Assembly (NCBI GenBank): GCA_934725345.1
Contig: CAKVBG010000037.1
Coordinates: 1-10,117, forward strand
Origin: an uncultured Eubacteriales bacterium
GTDB taxonomy: Bacteria; Bacillota; Clostridia; Oscillospirales; Acutalibacteraceae
DNA: 10,117 nt
Reading direction: 5' to 3'
The notes beneath the pieces were generated by a model. It was not told the DNA's origin and did no database searches. It saw only the letters and a list, made by a program, of their open reading frames with translations. A program made the position numbers and the translations under genes. This document shows positions 1-6,576 of this stretch, piece after piece (position 1 is the stretch's first letter; every line of letters starts with the position of its first letter).

Positions 1-1305
1 TAGAGTGGATAACATACTCACAGCCGCTACTCCAATTCCATAAAGGCCACGATTAAAACTTAAAATATTTGAAATATCTCCGCCGCAGCCAAAGAAACTT
101 ATCAAAACCGCTACTCCCACTATTAAAACCGGCCATACCGTGGAACTCATACCAAGGGAAAGTCCGCCGATTATAACAGTTGCCGGGCCTGTTTCTGAAG
201 TTTCTGAAAGTGTTTTGGTTGGTTTATAGGTATCAGAAGTGTAGTATTCAGTTGTGAAACCTATCAACATACCTGCAACTAGACCCGCAATAATACTCCA
301 GAACACACCCATATATTCAGGTAACAGATAGTTTATTAAAAAGTAAGCTATAATAGCTATCGCCACTGTACTTACATAAGTTCCCAAACGCAAAGATTTG
401 AGCAAAGTTCGTTGTGTGGCATTTTCCTCGGTCTTAACAAAAAATGTACCAAAAATTGATGCCAATATTCCAAGTGCAGCTATGAGCATCGGGATTACCA
501 TTCCTTTCGCACCCAATCCCGCACTAACCGCTAATGCACTACTCGAAAGTATAGAGCCCACATAAGATTCATATAAATCCGCGCCCATTCCTGCAACGTC
601 ACCAACGTTATCTCCTACGTTATCCGCTATAACCGCCGGATTTCTGGGATCATCTTCAGGAATTCCTGCTTCAACTTTACCAACTAAGTCTGCTCCAACG
701 TCTGCGGCTTTGGTGAATATTCCTCCACCTACTCTCGCAAAAAGTGCCATACAAGAAGCACCCATTCCAAAGGTTAACATGTTAGAAGCTATATGCTGTA
801 CGAGCACGGCTTCATCAGTTATCACTTCGATATTTGCATACCAAACATATCTAAGGAAAAAGTACCAAATCGATAAATCAAGTAGTCCCAGTCCAACAAC
901 AACGAATCCCATAACCGATCCTGCTGAAAACCCTACTTTCAATCCATCGTTAAGTCCTTTTTGGGCTGCACACGCTGTACGAGCATTCGCCATAGTGGCA
1001 GTTTTCATTCCAATAAATCCGGACAGCGCTGAGAAAAATCCTCCCGTTAAGAATGCAAACGGTATAAATTTATTTAAAAACCCATTCAAAGAAAGTGTTA
1101 GCAATATCACAAAAACTAACGCAAAAAACATTCCAACACCCTTGTATTGACGCTTAAGATATGCCGATGCGCCCTTACGTATTGCAGAAGATATTTTAGC
1201 CATTAAATCAGTGCCTTCTGGAGATTTGTGCACTCTTTTAAACATTATTCCAGCAAACAAAAGCGATACAAACGAACATATTATAACAACTATCATTAAA
1301 TCCAT
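1..1305 (-). CDS. hppA: Membrane-bound ion-pumping pyrophosphatase, 3' end cut by window edge
   Basis: Integral membrane pyrophosphatase (M-PPase) that couples hydrolysis of PPi to export of Na+ and/or H+. The frame from ATG at 1305 stays open to position 1 and gives 435 residues of a family usually near 670-700, so roughly the C-terminal third is missing. Visible family signatures are the substrate loop DVGADLVGK (residues 202-210), EAGIPEDDPRNPAVIADN (212-229), DNVGDVAGMGADLYESY (232-248), and further on TTEYYTS and TSETGPAT. The Asp residues at 202, 206, 228, 232, 236 and 243 fit the Mg-PPi site. Glu246 in the DLYES stretch sits where Na+-pumping members carry the gating Glu; plant H+ pumps have another residue there. 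The GNTT(A/K)A motif that separates K+-dependent from K+-independent types lies outside the window. The first residues form a typical N-terminal membrane helix, and a short GAGG SD lies 3 nt upstream of the start. Identification is firm; ion specificity is inferred. Confidence 0.95.
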   Translation of the reverse strand, partial: MDLMIVVIICSFVSLLFAGIMFKRVHKSPEGTDLMAKISSAIRKGASAYLKRQYKGVGMFFALVFVILLTLSLNGFLNKFIPFAFLTGGFFSALSGFIGMKTATMANARTACAAQKGLNDGLKVGFSAGSVMGFVVVGLGLLDLSIWYFFLRYVWYANIEVITDEAVLVQHIASNMLTFGMGASCMALFARVGGGIFTKAADVGADLVGKVEAGIPEDDPRNPAVIADNVGDNVGDVAGMGADLYESYVGSILSSSALAVSAGLGAKGMVIPMLIAALGILASIFGTFFVKTEENATQRTLLKSLRLGTYVSTVAIAIIAYFLINYLLPEYMGVFWSIIAGLVAGMLIGFTTEYYTSDTYKPTKTLSETSETGPATVIIGGLSLGMSSTVWPVLIVGVAVLISFFGCGGDISNILSFNRGLYGIGVAAVSMLSTL

Positions 1306-1312
1306 TTTCCTC

Positions 1313-1350
1313 AAGACTTACTTTGAGTACTTTAACTCATTTTCAGTCTT
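1313..1350 (-). promoter_or_regulatory. Nested hairpin directly upstream of the hppA SD
   Basis: On the minus strand AAGACT (1350-1345) pairs with AGTCTT (1318-1313), and inside it TGAGT pairs with ACTCA around a 6-nt loop, leaving a symmetric 5/5 internal loop. The 3' arm ends immediately before the hppA SD (GAGG, then AAA, then ATG). Position suggests an effect on hppA translation initiation or mRNA stability, but the stems are short (6 and 5 bp) and could occur by chance in A+T-rich DNA. Confidence 0.35.
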
Positions 1351-1387
1351 TCTTCCCGCCTTCCTGCAAATGCATTTCTATATGTAA

Positions 1388-1428
1388 TTTCGCCCATGCT
1401 AAAATTAACTATTAGAGCATGAACGAAA
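1388..1428 (-). terminator. Terminator-like hairpin between rplQ and hppA, no U-tract
   Basis: Minus-strand arms TTTCGTTCATGCT (1428-1416) and AGCATGGGCGAAA (1400-1388) pair over all 13 positions, with two adjacent G-U pairs and a 15-nt loop. The two wobbles become C/A mismatches in a plus-strand transcript, so the fold favours RNA read in the direction of the genes. The sequence after it (TTACATATAG) has no U-run, so it is not a canonical intrinsic terminator. It may be a weak terminator, a processing or stability element, or a pause site between rplQ and hppA. Confidence 0.4.
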
Positions 1429-1444
1429 CATTTCTACTAATTCT

Positions 1445-1482
1445 AGCTCACTGAGAAACCTTCCCTATAGGTTAGATGAGCT
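1445..1482 (-). promoter_or_regulatory. Compound hairpin spanning the rplQ stop codon
   Basis: On the minus strand AGCTCA (1482-1477) pairs with TGAGCT (1450-1445), and inside it AACC pairs with GGTT around TATAGGGAA. The rplQ stop codon TAA (1474-1472) lies inside the element. No U-tract follows. It could protect the 3' end of the ribosomal-protein mRNA or help termination together with the next hairpin downstream, but with 6-bp and 4-bp stems this is tentative. Confidence 0.3.
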
Positions 1483-1813
1483 CTATAATTGCCATTTCTG
1501 CAGCATCCCCGCGACGAGGTCCTAGTTTAGTAATTCTGGTGTAACCACCATTTCTATCGGCATACTTTGGAGAAATACTTTCAAACAACTTTCTTGATAC
1601 TTCTTTTTTAGTTATAAATGACATAACCATACGTCTGTTATGAAGAGTATCAACCTTAGCTAAAGTTATCATCTTTTCTGCCAATGAGCGAACTTCTTTT
1701 GCTCTGGTGAGGGTTGTTTCTATTTTTCCATTTTCGATAAGAAAAGTAACCAATGCTCTCAACATGGCAATTCTGTGAGCCGTAGCTCTGCCAAGTTTTC
1801 TCTTTCCTGACAT
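1472..1813 (-). CDS. rplQ: 50S ribosomal protein L17
   Basis: Large-subunit protein L17, which binds 23S rRNA near the exit-tunnel side. The 113-residue product is close to the compact Gram-positive length (about 120; E. coli has 127). Hallmarks are the N-terminal KLGRATAHRIAMLRALVTF block (residues 6-24), the RAKEVRSLAEKMITLAK helix, and the C-terminal TKLGPRRGDAAEMAIIEL strand. The ATG is preceded by AAAGGAGA at good spacing. It is the last gene of the alpha operon, as is usual, 34 nt after rpoA. No promoter is seen in front of it, so it should be read through from rpoA. Confidence 0.98.
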   Translation of the reverse strand: MSGKRKLGRATAHRIAMLRALVTFLIENGKIETTLTRAKEVRSLAEKMITLAKVDTLHNRRMVMSFITKKEVSRKLFESISPKYADRNGGYTRITKLGPRRGDAAEMAIIELI

Positions 1814-1847
1814 CTCGAATTCGTCTCCTTTCCGTTTCTTAGGGCAA

Positions 1848-2795
1848 TTAGTCTATTCTAGAAAGATCTAAGCCCATAGAATTTAATTTTTCAATAACTT
1901 CATCAAGTGATTTACGTCCTAAATTGCGCACTTTCATCATTTCATCTTCCGTTTTACTCGTTAAATCCTTGACAGTATTAATTCCAGCTCTCTTCAAGCA
2001 GTTATAGGATCTAACCGAAAGTTCCAGTTCGTCAATGGTAACGTCCAAATTTTTAGCTGCGCTATTTCTTGTAGGCTCAACCAAAACATTTGTTTTTTCC
2101 GCAATAGATGACAAACCCAAAAACAAATTAAAGTGTTCGATAAGTATCTTCGCAGCAACTGACACAGCTTCTTCTGCCAGCACTACACCATTTGTCCAGA
2201 CTTCCAAAGAAAGTTTGTCAAAGTCGGTGATTTGTCCAACCCTCGTATTTTCTACCTTATAGTTCACTTTTAGAACCGGAGTATAAATCGAGTCTACTGG
2301 CAGCACTCCAATAACACTCTCCATTGAAGCTTTGTTACGTTCAGCAGAAACATAACCACGGCCTTTATCTAGAGTGATTTCCATGTGAAGCCTGGCATCA
2401 GGGCCTAAAGTAGCTATATGCCAATCAGGGTTTAAAATTTCAACATCACTGTCGTGAATAATAGACTTAGAAGTAACTTCACAAGGACCTTCAGCATTAA
2501 TCTCAACTACCTTAGGTTCATCACAATCCAATTTTGCTAAGATACCCTTGATATTCAAGACTAATTCAGTAACATCCTCTTTGACTCCAGGAACAGTTGA
2601 AAATTCATGCAGTACACCATCAATTTTAACGGATTTAGCTGCTACTCCTGGCAAAGATGATAATAAAATCCTACGCAAGCTGTTACCCAAAGTATTACCA
2701 AAACCCCTCTCAAGAGGCTCCACAACGAATTTACCATAAGTACCGTCATCAGAAATTTCAGCTATGCTAATTCTGGGCTTTTCTATCTCAATCAT
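1848..2795 (-). CDS. rpoA: RNA polymerase alpha subunit
   Basis: Alpha subunit of RNA polymerase; its dimer is the assembly platform for beta and beta-prime, and its C-terminal domain contacts UP-element DNA and activators. I place the start at ATG 2795 (MIEIEKP..., 315 residues), matching the family start, with AGGAGG 5 nt upstream. A TTG one codon earlier is only 2 nt from the SD and is unlikely. The N-terminal domain carries the dimer helix with LGNSLRRILLSSLPG (36-50) and the VLHEFST strand. The C-terminal domain covers about residues 250-315 and includes ELSVRSYNCLKRAGI; Arg262 is the counterpart of the DNA-contacting Arg265 of E. coli. The length is normal (B. subtilis has 314). It lies between rpsD and rplQ, the clostridial alpha-operon order. 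Confidence 0.98.
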   Translation of the reverse strand: MIEIEKPRISIAEISDDGTYGKFVVEPLERGFGNTLGNSLRRILLSSLPGVAAKSVKIDGVLHEFSTVPGVKEDVTELVLNIKGILAKLDCDEPKVVEINAEGPCEVTSKSIIHDSDVEILNPDWHIATLGPDARLHMEITLDKGRGYVSAERNKASMESVIGVLPVDSIYTPVLKVNYKVENTRVGQITDFDKLSLEVWTNGVVLAEEAVSVAAKILIEHFNLFLGLSSIAEKTNVLVEPTRNSAAKNLDVTIDELELSVRSYNCLKRAGINTVKDLTSKTEDEMMKVRNLGRKSLDEVIEKLNSMGLDLSRID

Positions 2796-2843
2796 CAAAT
2801 CCTCCTCAACATTTTTTCAAATACCATGATAAAAAATACAATG

Positions 2844-3473
2844 TTATTTGGAGTACAACTCAACGATTAAGGTTTCTTCAACTTCAAGATCAATATCTTC
2901 CCTAGCAGGGAATGCAATTTTCTTAGCTTCGAGTTTGTTAACATCTAATTCTAACCACTTTGGTACTGGGCGAGAAGCATTAGCTTCAAGCAGTGATTTG
3001 AATTTTGAACTACTCTTTGAATTTTCGTCCAATGAGATAACGTCCCCAACCTTCACGAGCAATGAAGGAACGTTAACCTTTTTGCCGTTTAATTTAAAGT
3101 GATTATGAACAACAAGCTGTCTAGCTTCTGGACGAGAACTTGCCCAACCCAAACGATATATGATGTTGTCAAGTCTGGATTCCAAAATTGCTAACAAGTT
3201 TTCACCGGTTTTTCCCTCTTTCATTTTGGTAGCTAAATCAAAATAATGAGAGAACTGGTGTTCAAGAACTCCGTAGTAACGTCTTGCTTTTTGTTTTGCA
3301 CGAAGCTGAAGACCATATTCTGTTAATTTTTTACGTCCTTGACCATGTTGTCCAGGGGCGTAAGGGCGACGGGATATCGCACATTTTCCTGTATAACATC
3401 TATCTCCTTTTAAGAAGAGTTTTTGTCCTTCTCTGCGGCATAATCTGCACACAGCTCCTGTATATCTTGCCAT
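2844..3473 (-). CDS. rpsD: 30S ribosomal protein S4, zinc-binding type
   Basis: Primary 16S rRNA-binding protein that nucleates the 30S body and, in several bacteria, represses its own operon. The product has 209 residues, beginning MARYTGAVCRLCRREGQ. Four cysteines (9, 12, 26, 31) make the zinc-binding form of the N-terminal domain (C-x2-C, C-x4-C), as in Geobacillus and unlike E. coli. The S4 RNA-binding domain is visible around residues 99-160, with SRLDNIIYRLGWASSRPEAR and LVVHNHFKLNGKKVNVPS. AGGAGGTG precedes the ATG. Its place between rpsK and rpoA is typical of clostridia; in B. subtilis rpsD lies elsewhere. No recognisable S4 leader pseudoknot was identified. Confidence 0.98.
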   Translation of the reverse strand: MARYTGAVCRLCRREGQKLFLKGDRCYTGKCAISRRPYAPGQHGQGRKKLTEYGLQLRAKQKARRYYGVLEHQFSHYFDLATKMKEGKTGENLLAILESRLDNIIYRLGWASSRPEARQLVVHNHFKLNGKKVNVPSLLVKVGDVISLDENSKSSSKFKSLLEANASRPVPKWLELDVNKLEAKKIAFPAREDIDLEVEETLIVELYSK

Positions 3474-3506
3474 TTTCTAATTTACACCTCCTATTTTAAT
3501 TTTATA

Positions 3507-3911
3507 CTAAACACGTCTTCTTTTTGGTGGCCGACATCCATTGTGAGGAATCGGTGTGACGTCTTTAATCATATTTACTTCAAGTCCTGCTGCCTGAAGA
3601 GCTCTAATTGCTGCTTCACGACCTGACCCTGGACCTTTTACATATACCTCAACGGATTTCAAACCATGTTCCATAGCCGCTTTTGCTGCAACGTCCGCAG
3701 CGCTCTGAGCTGCAAAGGGAGTAGATTTCTTAGAACCCTTAAAGCCCAATTCCCCAGCGCTTGCTGCAGATATCGCGTTACCTTCAACGTCTGTTATAGT
3801 TACAATAGTGTTGTTAAACGTAGACTGAATATGAGCTGCCCCACGTTCTATGTTTTTTCTGTCTTTGCGTCTACGAATAGGTGCTTTTTTGGCACCTGAT
3901 TGCATTGCCAT
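3507..3911 (-). CDS. rpsK: 30S ribosomal protein S11
   Basis: S11 sits on the 30S platform and helps form the mRNA exit cleft with S7 and S18. The product is 134 residues, slightly longer than usual (about 129-131), with a basic N-terminus (KKAPIRRRKDRKNIERG). Conserved blocks are AHIQSTFNNTIVTITD, KGSKKSTPFAAQSAA, KGPGSGREAAIRAL and the C-terminal PIPHNGCRPPKRRRV, whose Asn-Gly is the site of isoaspartate formation in other bacteria. The first ATG (3911) is 9 nt from AGGAGG; an in-frame ATG two codons later is further away. It is 22 nt after rpsM, in normal alpha-operon order. Confidence 0.98.
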   Translation of the reverse strand: MAMQSGAKKAPIRRRKDRKNIERGAAHIQSTFNNTIVTITDVEGNAISAASAGELGFKGSKKSTPFAAQSAADVAAKAAMEHGLKSVEVYVKGPGSGREAAIRALQAAGLEVNMIKDVTPIPHNGCRPPKRRRV

Positions 3912-3933
3912 TAATATACTCCTCCTTTACCGA

Positions 3934-4302
3934 CTATCCTTTTTTATTTGCCATTGTTTTTTTAGGACCTTTACGAGTTCTTGCGTTGGTTTTAGACCTT
4001 TGACCTCTAACAGGTAAACCTTTTCTGTGACGAACTCCTCTGTAGCATCCAATTTCAATTAATCTCTTGATATCGAAAGCTATTTCACTTCTGAGATCGC
4101 CTTCAACTTTATAGTTTTTATCTATACAAGCCCTAATTTTAGCGACATCGTCCTCAGTTAAATCCCTAACACGGGTATCAGGGTTAACTCCTGTTTGCTT
4201 AATAATTTCTTTGGCACTTGTTCTTCCAATACCAAAAATGTAGGTAAGTCCGATTTCAACCCTCTTATCTCTTGGTAAATCCACGCCGGATATACGAGCC
4301 AT
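3934..4302 (-). CDS. rpsM: 30S ribosomal protein S13
   Basis: S13 lies in the 30S head and forms intersubunit bridges and P-site tRNA contacts through its basic tail. The 122 residues are the usual length. Visible blocks are MARISGVDLPRDKRVEIGLTY's helix-two-turn-helix region, FGIGRTSAKEII, the helix LRSEIAFDIKRLIEIGCYRG, and the signature RHRKGLPVRGQRSKTNARTR, ending in a Lys-rich tail (KGPKKTMANKKG). GGAGGTG is well spaced before the ATG. It follows rpmJ by 32 nt, as in most Bacillota. Confidence 0.98.
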   Translation of the reverse strand: MARISGVDLPRDKRVEIGLTYIFGIGRTSAKEIIKQTGVNPDTRVRDLTEDDVAKIRACIDKNYKVEGDLRSEIAFDIKRLIEIGCYRGVRHRKGLPVRGQRSKTNARTRKGPKKTMANKKG

Positions 4303-4334
4303 TACTTATAACACCTCCATACTTAATTTTTAAA

Positions 4335-4448
4335 TTATCCTTGTCTTTGTTTATGCTTAGGATTTTCGCATATAATCATTACTCTACCATTTCTCTTTAT
4401 GACTTTACACTTATCACAAATCTTTTTTACAGATGGTCTGACTTTCAT
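4335..4448 (-). CDS. rpmJ: 50S ribosomal protein L36, zinc-binding type
   Basis: A 37-residue protein found by reading the frame between infA and rpsM: MKVRPSVKKICDKCKVIKRN, then GRVMIICENPKHKQRQG and TAA. This is the classical length and sequence of L36, which binds 23S rRNA near the peptidyl-transferase centre. Cys11, Cys14, Cys27 and His32 form the zinc ribbon, so this is the C+ type; many bacteria keep a Zur-regulated C- paralogue elsewhere, not visible here. The SD is weak (AAAGGAT well upstream, or GTGAG nearer), which suggests coupling to infA translation 32 nt upstream. Confidence 0.98.
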   Translation of the reverse strand: MKVRPSVKKICDKCKVIKRNGRVMIICENPKHKQRQG

Positions 4449-4480
4449 TATTTATCTCACATCCTTTACCGAATGTTGTT

Positions 4481-4774
4481 CTAAGTATCAGAATTTTGGG
4501 ATCCTAACGACTCAGCCTTAGAATCCGATTCACTTGCAAATGTACTTTTTTCGCTATTTTTCATTCTCCAAGTGATTCGCGCACGAGTTAGATCGTAAGG
4601 CGACATTTCCAATTTAACACAATCACCTTGTAAAATTTTTATATAGTTCATTCTAAGCTTGCCTGATATATGAGCAAGTATAACCTTCCCGTTTGGAATT
4701 TCAACCTTAAACATTGCATTGGGTAGAACTTCTACCACTTTGCCCTCTAACTCAATAACATCTTCTTTAGACAT
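4481..4774 (-). CDS. infA: Translation initiation factor IF-1 with C-terminal extension
   Basis: IF-1 occupies the 30S A site during initiation and stimulates IF-2 and IF-3. Residues 1-72 are a complete IF-1 OB fold: MSKEDVIELEGKVVEVLPNA at the start, then MFKVEIPNG, ILAHISGKLRMNYIKIL, SPYDLTRARITWRMK. IF-1 normally ends here (about 72 residues). This gene continues in frame for 25 residues, NSEKSTFASESDSKAESLGS then QNSDT, rich in Ser, acidic and without a predictable fold, before TAG. The tail is real as read: no stop occurs at the canonical end. The start matches the family, but the SD is poor (AAAGG only 3 nt before ATG), and a hairpin lies just upstream. Confidence 0.97.
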   Translation of the reverse strand: MSKEDVIELEGKVVEVLPNAMFKVEIPNGKVILAHISGKLRMNYIKILQGDCVKLEMSPYDLTRARITWRMKNSEKSTFASESDSKAESLGSQNSDT

Positions 4775-4781
4775 ATACCTT

Positions 4782-4843
4782 TGAGCATCTGTAAATACTC
4801 TACAATCAGTTTTTATCTGCGTGTTTGAGTATTTTAGCGCTCA
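4782..4843 (-). promoter_or_regulatory. Leader hairpin of infA overlapping the upstream stop codon
   Basis: On the minus strand AAATACTC (4834-4827) pairs perfectly with GAGTATTT (4800-4793). An outer stem TGAGC (4843-4839) pairs with GCTCA (4786-4782) and can extend by one G-U pair. The outer 5' arm starts with the stop codon (TGA) of the KOW gene; the 3' arm runs into the weak SD of infA (GCTCAAAGG, TAT, ATG). A ribosome ending the upstream gene would open the outer stem, so the layout suits translational coupling or control of infA. No known riboswitch or leader family was recognised. Confidence 0.45.
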
Positions 4844-5128
4844 TTTCACCACCTTTTTACCCGAAAGTTTTTGCCTTTCTGTTTTGCACCTAAAAGAAGC
4901 TAATGCCGCCCATATGAGCATATTAGATTGTAAACAATCTTCTTCGAGAAAAGTTTTGGTACGTCTGATATGAATTAAATTTTTCTTTTTTGGTCGCTCG
5001 AGCCGATGACTTTTGCCATCACACAGCCAAACGCAACCATTCTCCACACTCAGTACAACCTGAAAATAACTTTTATCTCTTCCTGCACACGTGCGAACAA
5101 CCATCCCTCTATCAATATTCATACGCAT
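4841..5128 (-). CDS. KOW-domain RNA-binding protein (L14e/L6e/L27e-like)
   Basis: Small protein of the bacterial KOW family related to eukaryotic/archaeal L14e, commonly found between map and infA in Bacillota (ybzG in B. subtilis, as I recall). The KOW motif is at residues 8-22 (GMVVRTCAGRDKSYF), followed by a strand pair with VWLCDGKSHRLERPKKKNL, the usual DGK-R-x-PK-x-KN signature, then IHIRRTKTFLEED and a basic C-terminal helix ending GKKVVK. It probably binds rRNA or mRNA, but its exact role is not established. Two in-frame ATGs exist (5128 and 5122); GAGG is 5 nt before the first and 11 nt before the second, so the start is uncertain by two codons. It begins 7 nt after map. Confidence 0.88.
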   Translation of the reverse strand: MRMNIDRGMVVRTCAGRDKSYFQVVLSVENGCVWLCDGKSHRLERPKKKNLIHIRRTKTFLEEDCLQSNMLIWAALASFRCKTERQKLSGKKVVK

Positions 5129-5135
5129 TCCATCC

Positions 5136-5888
5136 TCAACTGGGATCTGTAAGAATCAAAGGACCATTGGAAGTAACGGCTACTGTGTGCTCAAAATGAG
5201 CCGAAATTTTACCATCAGCAGTAACAGTAGTCCAGCCATCATCCAGCACTTTCACTGCAAATCCACCAAGATTTACCATAGGTTCAATTGCAATTGTCAT
5301 GCCGGGCATTAATCTTGCCCCGTGACCCGGTCTACCAAAATTAGGCACAGAAGGATCTTCGTGCAACTGCGTGCCCACTCCATGACCTACGAAATCTCGT
5401 ACCACTGAGTAGCCACGTGCTTTGACATAACTCTCAACCGCATTTCCGATATCTCCCACTCTGCTTCCCGCTTTAGCCTGTGATATACCTACCATCAAGC
5501 TTTCGCGCGTTGCTTCAAGTAGACCCCTGGCCTCTTTAGAAATATCGCCACAGGCAAAAGTCCAAGCGTTATCGCCGTGGAAATTATTTATACACGCTCC
5601 AACATCAATACTTACAATATCTCCGTTTTTTATAATGCGATTTTTTCGAGGTATGCCATGGATGACTTCGCTATTTAGAGAAATACAGCAACTGGACGGG
5701 AAATCATTGTAGCCCAAAAACGACGGAGTTGCACCTTGCGATTTTATATACTTATAGACTATCTCATCAATTTCAAAAGTGCTCACGCCCGGCTCAACAG
5801 CTTCGCCCGCAATCTTCAAAGCTCTTGCAGAAATTTTACCTGCAATGCGCATGAGTTCCAGTTCCTTGGAGTTTTTTAGTTTAACCAT
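5136..5888 (-). CDS. map: Methionine aminopeptidase, type I
   Basis: Cytosolic metallo-aminopeptidase that removes the N-terminal Met from new proteins. At 250 residues it is a compact type Ia enzyme without an N-terminal zinc extension. All five metal ligands are present: Asp95 and Asp106 (SIDVGACINNFHGD), His169 (VGHGVG), Glu202 (AIEPMVN) and Glu233 (AHFEHTVAVT). The substrate-site His77 (VIHGIP) and His176 (LHEDPSVPN) are also intact, each exactly two residues less than its E. coli counterpart. The start MVKLKNSKELELMRIAG is family-like; the SD (AGGGAAG) is modest. It follows adk by 12 nt, so both are likely on one mRNA. Confidence 0.98.
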   Translation of the reverse strand: MVKLKNSKELELMRIAGKISARALKIAGEAVEPGVSTFEIDEIVYKYIKSQGATPSFLGYNDFPSSCCISLNSEVIHGIPRKNRIIKNGDIVSIDVGACINNFHGDNAWTFACGDISKEARGLLEATRESLMVGISQAKAGSRVGDIGNAVESYVKARGYSVVRDFVGHGVGTQLHEDPSVPNFGRPGHGARLMPGMTIAIEPMVNLGGFAVKVLDDGWTTVTADGKISAHFEHTVAVTSNGPLILTDPS

Positions 5889-5900
5889 TTTTATACTTCC

Positions 5901-6536
5901 CTATATTTTAAGTGCTTTGAAAACATCTTCAGTGATTTTCGGCAATGGTTGCGAACCATCGATAACAGTCCTCATACCACGTTTCTCATAATAATCTTTA
6001 AGCGCATGAGTTTGCTCGTAGTACACTTTTAGACGTTCTTTTACTGTTTCGAGTTTGTCATCCATACGTTGAACAAGGGTGCCTGCACAAACATCACACT
6101 TACCGTCAACACGAGGCTTTTTATCCGTATTAACGTTATATACACGTGCACAATTTTCGCAAACACGGCGTCCTGACATTCTCTTGTAGATTAATTCTTC
6201 GTCAACTTCAATATCTAGAACATAATCAATTTTTACCTCAGAATTATTCAGTGCCTCAGCTTGTGCAATCGTACGAGGAAAACCATCAAGAATAAATCCA
6301 TTTTTACAGTCATCGCGTTTTATTCTTTCAGTTACTATTCCTATAACGACTTCATCAGGAACCAAGTGGCCTTTATCGATAAAAGATTTCGCTTTTAGTC
6401 CCATCTCAGTACCATTCTTCAGTGCCTCTCTTATAATATCGCCCGTCGAAATTGTAGGAATATTAAGACGTTCAGATATAATTTCGGCTTGAGTACCTTT
6501 ACCCGCACCAGGGGCTCCTAAAAGTATAATATTCAT
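5901..6536 (-). CDS. adk: Adenylate kinase with zinc-binding lid
   Basis: Catalyses ATP + AMP = 2 ADP and balances adenylate pools in the cytosol. The 211 residues start with the P-loop MNIILLGAPGAGKGT (G7-T15), followed by the AMP-binding STGDIIREAL, the LDGFPRT motif (83-89) and GRRVCENC. The long LID domain carries Cys126, Cys129, Cys147 and Cys150 (C-x2-C-x17-C-x2-C), a structural zinc site common in Gram-positive Adk and absent in E. coli. GAAGGAG is well placed before the ATG. It is the first gene after a 250-bp gap with its own promoter, and so probably heads the adk-to-rplQ unit. Confidence 0.98.
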   Translation of the reverse strand: MNIILLGAPGAGKGTQAEIISERLNIPTISTGDIIREALKNGTEMGLKAKSFIDKGHLVPDEVVIGIVTERIKRDDCKNGFILDGFPRTIAQAEALNNSEVKIDYVLDIEVDEELIYKRMSGRRVCENCARVYNVNTDKKPRVDGKCDVCAGTLVQRMDDKLETVKERLKVYYEQTHALKDYYEKRGMRTVIDGSQPLPKITEDVFKALKI

Positions 6537-6576
6537 TGTTCAAACTCCTTCTTTAAAAATTAGAAATCATTTGAGT

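Noticed and set aside
710..1150. Plus-strand open frame of 146 codons opposite hppA
   Set aside because: It lies wholly antisense to hppA, whose minus-strand translation shows full M-PPase signatures; the plus-strand product is Pro/Asn/Thr-rich with no recognisable domain.
1372..1410. Promoter for hppA near TATAGA/TACATA
   Set aside because: The candidate -10 hexamers have no -35 box close to TTGACA at 16-18 bp spacing.
2796..2798. TTG at 2798 as the rpoA start
   Set aside because: It is only 2 nt from the AGGAGG, whereas ATG at 2795 is 5 nt away and gives the family-standard MIEIEKP start.
2811..2837. ATTTTTT/AAAAAAT stem before the rpoA SD
   Set aside because: Seven A-U pairs around a 13-nt loop with no G-C pair; low stability and expected by chance at this base composition.
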